A stretch of DNA of 64,000 nucleotides, taken from NCBI GenBank assembly GCA_963707905.1, contig CAVPSA010000023.1, positions 124,001 through 188,000 of the forward strand. The letters run 5' to 3'. This stretch comes from DASXKD01 sp963707905. GTDB lineage: Bacteria > Actinomycetota > Actinomycetes > Streptosporangiales > Streptosporangiaceae. Positions 59,851 to 64,000 of the stretch are shown piece after piece. The notes under the pieces are model-generated. The model was not told where the DNA came from. It saw only the letters and a program-made list of their open reading frames with translations, and did not search any database. Both the position numbers and the translations under genes were made by a program. The first letter of the stretch is position 1. Each line of letters opens with the position of its first letter.

Positions 59851-61214
59851 CGATCACCAGCCGCAACCCGCACGACCCCGCCGACCTCATCGGCGAATGG
59901 CAGCCCGCAACCGAGGCCGAGGTGGCGGCGGCGGTCGACCGCGCGGCTGCCGCGGCACGCGGCTGGGCGGACACGCCCGCCCCGGCCCGGGCGGCAGCGC
60001 TGTCCGCCGTGGCCGACGCGCTGGCGGAGCGGGCCGCTGCCATGACCGACCTGGTCATCAGGGAGGTCGGCAAGCCGCGCTCGGAGGCGGCCGGGGAGGT
60101 GGCCCGCGGCGTCGCGATCCTGCGCTACTTCGCCCAGGCCGCGCTGCTGCCCGACGGGGACACCCTGCCCGCGGCCAGCCCCGGCACCCTGCTGATGGCC
60201 CGCCGCCGCCCGCTCGGCGTCACCGGCCTTGTGACGCCGTGGAACTTCCCGGTGGCGATCCCGCTGTGGAAGGCGGCCCCGAGCCTGGCGTTCGGCAACG
60301 CGACCGTGCTGAAGCCGTCGGAGGAGTCGTCGGCGGTGGCCCTGATGCTGGCGGAGATCCTCGCCCCGCACCTGCCGCCGGATGTGTTCCAGGTCATCCT
60401 CGGTGCCGGGGAGACCGGGCGCGCGCTGACCGGCCACCCGGGCGTCGCGGCCGTGTCCTTCACCGGGTCCGTGCCCGCCGGGCATGATGTGGTGGCCCGG
60501 GCGGCCGGCCGGGGTGCCAGGGTCCAGGCCGAGATGGGCGGGCAGAACGCCTCGGTGGTGCTGGCCGACGCCGACTTCGAGCGGGCCGCCACCGCGGTCG
60601 CGTACGCGGCGATGGGCTATGCCGGGCAGAAGTGCACGGCCACCAGCCGGATCATCGTTGAGGACGCGGCCTACGCCAAGTTCCGCGATCAGCTCACCGC
60701 CGCGGTCGCCGCGCTCGGCGTGCTCGACCCCGGCCAGAGCGGCACGCTCGTGGGGCCGGTGATCACCGAGCGGGCCCGGGACTCGGCGCTGGCCGCGGTC
60801 GCCGGAGCGGGCGGCACCGTGCTGGCCGGCGGCACCGCGCTCGACGCCCCCGGGTTCTACCTGGCGCCGACGCTGGTCGAACTGGATGCCCCGGAAGGGC
60901 CGCTGGCCACCGAGGAGGTCTTCGCCCCGGTGGCGGCGCTGCTGCGGGCGGAAAGCGCGGAAGCGGCGGTGCGGATCGCCAACGACGTCAGGTACGGGCT
61001 GGTCACCGCCCTGTTCACCCAGGACCTGGGCCGGGCGCTGCGGCTGGCCGACGAGTTCGACGCCGGGATGGTCCGGGTCAACGCGCCCACGTCCGGGGTG
61101 GACTTCCACGCTCCTTTCGGCGGCGCCAAGCAGTCCAGTTACGGGCCCAGGGAGCAGGGACAGGCGGCCAGGGACTTCTATACCGAGACCCGGACTGTCA
61201 CGATCGTGCCCTGA
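59847..61214 (+). CDS. NAD(P)-dependent aldehyde dehydrogenase
   Basis: ALDH-superfamily enzyme of 455 aa. The nucleophile Cys263 is in GQKCTATSR, the general base Glu229 in QAEMGGQNAS, the cofactor strand in LGVTGLVTPWNFPVAIPLWK. It resembles 2,5-dioxovalerate (alpha-ketoglutarate semialdehyde) and similar dehydrogenases, which end non-phosphorylating pentose or glucarate routes. It overlaps the Zn-dehydrogenase stop by 4 bp. Substrate by context only. Confidence 0.93.
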   Translation: MTITSRNPHDPADLIGEWQPATEAEVAAAVDRAAAAARGWADTPAPARAAALSAVADALAERAAAMTDLVIREVGKPRSEAAGEVARGVAILRYFAQAALLPDGDTLPAASPGTLLMARRRPLGVTGLVTPWNFPVAIPLWKAAPSLAFGNATVLKPSEESSAVALMLAEILAPHLPPDVFQVILGAGETGRALTGHPGVAAVSFTGSVPAGHDVVARAAGRGARVQAEMGGQNASVVLADADFERAATAVAYAAMGYAGQKCTATSRIIVEDAAYAKFRDQLTAAVAALGVLDPGQSGTLVGPVITERARDSALAAVAGAGGTVLAGGTALDAPGFYLAPTLVELDAPEGPLATEEVFAPVAALLRAESAEAAVRIANDVRYGLVTALFTQDLGRALRLADEFDAGMVRVNAPTSGVDFHAPFGGAKQSSYGPREQGQAARDFYTETRTVTIVP

Positions 61215-61215
61215 C

Positions 61216-61257
61216 GCCCGGCACCGTCCCGGCACCGCCCGGCACCGTCCCGGCACC
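61216..61257 (+). repeat. 21-bp tandem duplication between aldh and mbl genes
   Basis: Two exact copies of a 21-bp unit that begins GCCCGGCACCGTCCCGGCAC. They fill most of the 59-bp intergenic gap before a good ribosome site (GAGGAGG). Confidence 0.85.
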
Positions 61258-61273
61258 GCGAGGAGGCACTGCC

Positions 61274-62323
61274 ATGTGCACCGACCAGACGCCCGCCGCG
61301 CACCAGCACCCAGCCGGCCCGCAGGTCCTGCACGACTTCGATCCCGGCGTGGTATTCGACCTCGAACCTGTGGACGCCGTCACGGTGACGACGCTGATGG
61401 ACAACGTCACCGACGCGTTCATGCCGGACCAGGGACCGGCCAGGCGCACGCCCGGTGGCCGGGCCCGGCGGCCGGTGGCGACCATGGAGAGCGGCGACGC
61501 GCCCGACCCGTTTCTGGCCGAGCACGGTTTCTCCGTGCTGGTGACCGTGGTGAAGGACGGCGCGGCCCACAACCTCCTGTTCGACGCCGGCACCAGCCCC
61601 GACGGCGTCGTGGAGAACATGCAACGGCTGGAGATAGACCCGGCGTCGATCGAGGTGATCGTCTGCAGCCATGGGCACTTCGACCACACCGCGGGCCTCG
61701 ACGGCCTGATCCGGCGGCTCGGCGGCACGGTGAACCTGCCGGTGCTGATCCACCCGCACTTCTGGCGCCGGCGCCGGGTGGCCATCCCCGGCCGGGACTT
61801 CCTGGAGATCCCCGCGACCAGCCGCAGCGCGCTGACCGGCGCCGGGTTCGACGTGATCGAGGAGGGCCACCCGAGTTTCCTGTTCCACCGGTCGGTGCTG
61901 GTGACCGGCGAGGTACCGCGCACCACCGGCTACGAGCCGGGGTTCCCGCCCCAGCAGGCCTGGCTCGGCGGGCGCTGGGAGCCGGACCCACTGGTCCTGG
62001 ACGACCAGGCGCTGATCATCGACGTCAGGGACAAGGGGCTCGTGGTGATCACCGGGTGCGGTCACGCGGGCGTGGTGAACATCTGCCGCTACGCGCGGCG
62101 GCTCACCCGGGACCGCCCGTTGTATACGGTGCTCGGCGGCTTCCATCTGAACGGGCCGCTGTTCGAGCCGCTCATTCCGCGGGTTCTCGATGACCTGGCC
62201 GCCCTGGCGCCGAGCGTGATCGTGCCCGCGCACTGCACCGGGTGGCGGGCCCAGCACGCGATGAGCGCCCGGTTCGGCGAGGCGTTCGTGCCCAACAGCG
62301 TGGGCACCCGCTTCACGCTCTGA
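61274..62323 (+). CDS. MBL-fold metallohydrolase (COG1237-like)
   Basis: Metallo-beta-lactamase-fold hydrolase of 349 aa. Metal motif SHGHFDHTAG at 132-141 (His133, His135, Asp137, His138), and GCGHAGVVNICRYA and VPAHCTGW carry later ligands. It matches the 7,8-dihydropterin-6-yl-methyl-4-(beta-D-ribofuranosyl)-aminobenzene-5'-phosphate synthase-like group, whose members act on varied esters and phosphates. A 30-residue Arg/Pro-rich insert (GPARRTPGGRARRP) sits before the first strand. It is last in the rightward arm. It might open a lactone or ester in the pathway (inference). Confidence 0.87.
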   Translation: MCTDQTPAAHQHPAGPQVLHDFDPGVVFDLEPVDAVTVTTLMDNVTDAFMPDQGPARRTPGGRARRPVATMESGDAPDPFLAEHGFSVLVTVVKDGAAHNLLFDAGTSPDGVVENMQRLEIDPASIEVIVCSHGHFDHTAGLDGLIRRLGGTVNLPVLIHPHFWRRRRVAIPGRDFLEIPATSRSALTGAGFDVIEEGHPSFLFHRSVLVTGEVPRTTGYEPGFPPQQAWLGGRWEPDPLVLDDQALIIDVRDKGLVVITGCGHAGVVNICRYARRLTRDRPLYTVLGGFHLNGPLFEPLIPRVLDDLAALAPSVIVPAHCTGWRAQHAMSARFGEAFVPNSVGTRFTL

Positions 62324-62395
62324 CGGCTCGCGTATCCGGTCTCAGAAAGCTCCGGCAGGTTCGGCGATGCGGCGGGAACTGTCGTCGGCACGGTC

Positions 62396-62401
62396 TATAA
62401 T
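62396..62401 (+). promoter_or_regulatory. Consensus -10 box before the HNH gene
   Basis: TATAAT, 76 bp before the DUF222 start. No clear TTGACA is seen 16-18 bp upstream. A palindrome CTCAGCTGCTGAG lies at 62425-62437, between the box and the gene. Confidence 0.45.
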
Positions 62402-62477
62402 CGAACTAGATTTCGAGAGCTGAACTCAGCTGCTGAGCTTGAGAAACCGGACTTCTGCGGGCGGGAGGTGACCAGGT

Positions 62478-64000
62478 ATGTGTGACGGTGAGCCGTCCAG
62501 CGTGGCCGAGGCGCTCGGCATGCTGGACAGGTCGCTGGCCTACCTGGCCGCCGCCGACGCTGCTTCCTTGCCAACGGCCGTGCAGGTGGAGGCGCTGCGC
62601 GCGTTAGAGCGTGCCGAGGCCAGGCACACGGCGGCGCGGTCCCGGGTGCTTGGCGCGTTCGCCGTGCAGGGCGGGTTCGAAGAAGACGGGCACGGCACCG
62701 CCCGGACCTGGCTGAAATGGCAGTGCCGGGTGACGCATGGCGCGGCGGTATCGGCGGTGGGATGGGCGCGGCGGCTGGCTGCGCACCCGGTGATCGCTGA
62801 TGCGCTAGCGGCCGGGGAGTTGTCGCCGTCCTGGGCCAAGCAGATCTGCGAATGGACCGGCCGGCTCCCCGAAGACCGGCAGGGCGACGCCGAGGAGATT
62901 CTGGTGGGCGCCGCGCGGGGCGGGGCTGCCCTGGCCGCCCTCGGTGGCCTGGCCCAGGAGATATACGAGCGGTGCTGCCGCGACGGTACCGCCAGCCCGC
63001 CCGATGACGGGCTTGCGGACCGTTGGTTCCGGCTGGGCATCACGTTCCGGGGAGCCGGACGTGCTGAGGGCGACCTGACCCCGGGGTGCGCCGCTGCCCT
63101 GTCGGCGGTGCTGGAGGCGCTGGGGAAGAAGGCCGGTCCGGAGGACACCCGGACGTCCTGGCAGCGCCGTCATGATGCGTTAGAAGAGGCGTGCCGGCGG
63201 CTGATCCGGGCCGGGATGGTGCCGGCCCGGGCCGGGCAGCCCACCCAGGTGCTGGTGCATCTGACCCTGGCACAGTTGCGCGGCCTGCCCGGTGCGCCGG
63301 GCACCGAGGCAGCCTGGGCCGCCGGCCGTGCCTCCCAGCTGGGCTGGCTGACCGGCCCGGAGGCGGACGCGGCGTTGTGTGATGCCACCATGGTGCCGGT
63401 GGTGACCGGGCACGTGGACTGGGCGGCTCTCGACCGGCTGGCCGATGCGTTTCTGCTCAGTCGCGGCATCGCCCGTCACACCGGCTCAGGCCCGCACGCT
63501 GACCCGGGTGCGGGCGAGAGGCCCGCCCCTGATGACCGGGCACCACTGAGCATCGCCACCCGTGACCGGCTCCGTCGCGCCCTGCTTGCCCTGGCCGCCG
63601 ACGCTCTGTCCGGGCCTGAGGGGCTGGCCGCCCGGGTGCGCGCCGCGCTGGACGGCAGGCCGCTCAGCGCGGTCAGCCTGCCCCTCGACGTTGGCACTGC
63701 GACCGAGACCATCCCGGCGCACCTGCGCCGGGTGGTGACCACCAGGCACCCGCACTGCGCGTTCCCCGGGTGCGACCAGCCCGCCAGCGTGTGCGACATC
63801 CATCATCTGAGACCCCGGGCACGCGGCGGGCCGACCAGCCTGCCCAACCTCGTGCCGTTGTGCGCCTTCCATCACCTGACCGTGATCCACCGGTGGGGCT
63901 GGGCCCTGACCCTGCACAGCGACGGGACCACCACGGCCACCAGCCCGGACGGCAAGCGCATCCTGCACAGCCACGGCCCGCCCGGCCACGGCCCGCCTGG
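62478..64000 (+). CDS. DUF222/HNH endonuclease-domain protein (3' end beyond window)
   Basis: Family of the actinobacterial 13E12-type repeats: an N-terminal helical DUF222 part (MCDGEPSSVAEALGMLDRSL, EALRALERAEARHTAARSRV, RLAAHPVIADALAAGELSPS) and an HNH nuclease near the visible end (CAFPGCDQPASVCDIHHLRP, then SLPNLVPLCAFHH). Two Cys pairs and His-His-His fit the beta-beta-alpha metal site. At least 507 residues are seen, with no stop before the window edge. ATG 62478 follows GGGAGGTG. These genes occur in many copies in actinobacterial genomes and may be mobile; function undetermined. Confidence 0.92.
   Translation, partial: MCDGEPSSVAEALGMLDRSLAYLAAADAASLPTAVQVEALRALERAEARHTAARSRVLGAFAVQGGFEEDGHGTARTWLKWQCRVTHGAAVSAVGWARRLAAHPVIADALAAGELSPSWAKQICEWTGRLPEDRQGDAEEILVGAARGGAALAALGGLAQEIYERCCRDGTASPPDDGLADRWFRLGITFRGAGRAEGDLTPGCAAALSAVLEALGKKAGPEDTRTSWQRRHDALEEACRRLIRAGMVPARAGQPTQVLVHLTLAQLRGLPGAPGTEAAWAAGRASQLGWLTGPEADAALCDATMVPVVTGHVDWAALDRLADAFLLSRGIARHTGSGPHADPGAGERPAPDDRAPLSIATRDRLRRALLALAADALSGPEGLAARVRAALDGRPLSAVSLPLDVGTATETIPAHLRRVVTTRHPHCAFPGCDQPASVCDIHHLRPRARGGPTSLPNLVPLCAFHHLTVIHRWGWALTLHSDGTTTATSPDGKRILHSHGPPGHGPP

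Noticed and set aside
1..64000. tRNA, rRNA, riboswitch or prophage genes
   Set aside because: I looked for cloverleaf ends, rRNA-like stretches, known riboswitch cores and phage or transposase genes and saw none that I could support by eye.

Overview
This window looks like the chromosome of a high-GC actinobacterium, probably of the Streptosporangiales or Streptomyces type. The evidence is very GC-rich coding sequence, many GTG starts and ATGA start/stop overlaps, a LAL-type LuxR regulator, an F420-type LLM oxidoreductase, a mycothiol-dependent isomerase-like protein, a DUF5999 protein, a GlnR box before an ammonium transporter, and a DUF222/HNH protein. I see no rRNA, tRNA, CRISPR array, transposase or replication origin.

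Layout: 0-8.8 kb is mixed metabolism (patatin lipase, FAD oxidoreductase, serine beta-lactamase-like hydrolase, a decayed YVTN/membrane-protein patch, FadR-type GntR regulator, peptidase E, YCII protein, hydrolase, ABM monooxygenase, LON-like protein, acetyltransferase). 8.8-11.4 kb is a YtrA-type GntR/ABC operon with a leaderless, operator-overlapped promoter. 11.4-21.1 kb holds a sarcosine/N-methyltryptophan oxidase, a membrane protein, a secreted 14-repeat RCC1 propeller beside a LAL regulator, a lipid kinase and an ECF42 sigma factor with its DGPF partner. 21.2-34 kb has a Ski2-like helicase, small enzymes, a heterodimeric ABC exporter and a class V aminotransferase.

34-44.2 kb is a LacI-controlled leftward operon (lacI, Opp-type permeases B and C, ATPases D and F, peptide-type binding protein, GH3 beta-glucosidase) that probably imports and hydrolyses beta-linked oligosaccharides. 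44.2-46.1 kb is amt under a GlnR-type promoter. 46.4-48.2 kb holds an LLM oxidoreductase and a hydrolase. 48.2-62.3 kb is a divergent sugar-catabolic cluster around an IclR regulator. Leftward lie an M24-like protein, a TIM-barrel-like protein, an IlvD/Edd sugar-acid dehydratase, a carbohydrate ABC transporter with its ATPase and an SMP-30 lactonase. Rightward lie iclR, a Zn-dependent polyol/sugar dehydrogenase, an aldehyde dehydrogenase and an MBL-fold hydrolase. Together they suggest uptake, oxidation, lactone opening, dehydration and final aldehyde oxidation of a sugar. The window ends inside a DUF222/HNH gene.

Three features stand out. A GC-rich palindromic repeat occurs in five places and is read in frame as an extra peptide of roughly 30-60 residues in five unrelated proteins. 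A 22-bp tandem array at the 5' end of the ilvD-like gene leaves its ATGA-coupled start out of frame by one base, which gain or loss of units could correct. Five genes carry single-base frameshifts, which are either assembly errors or real decay.
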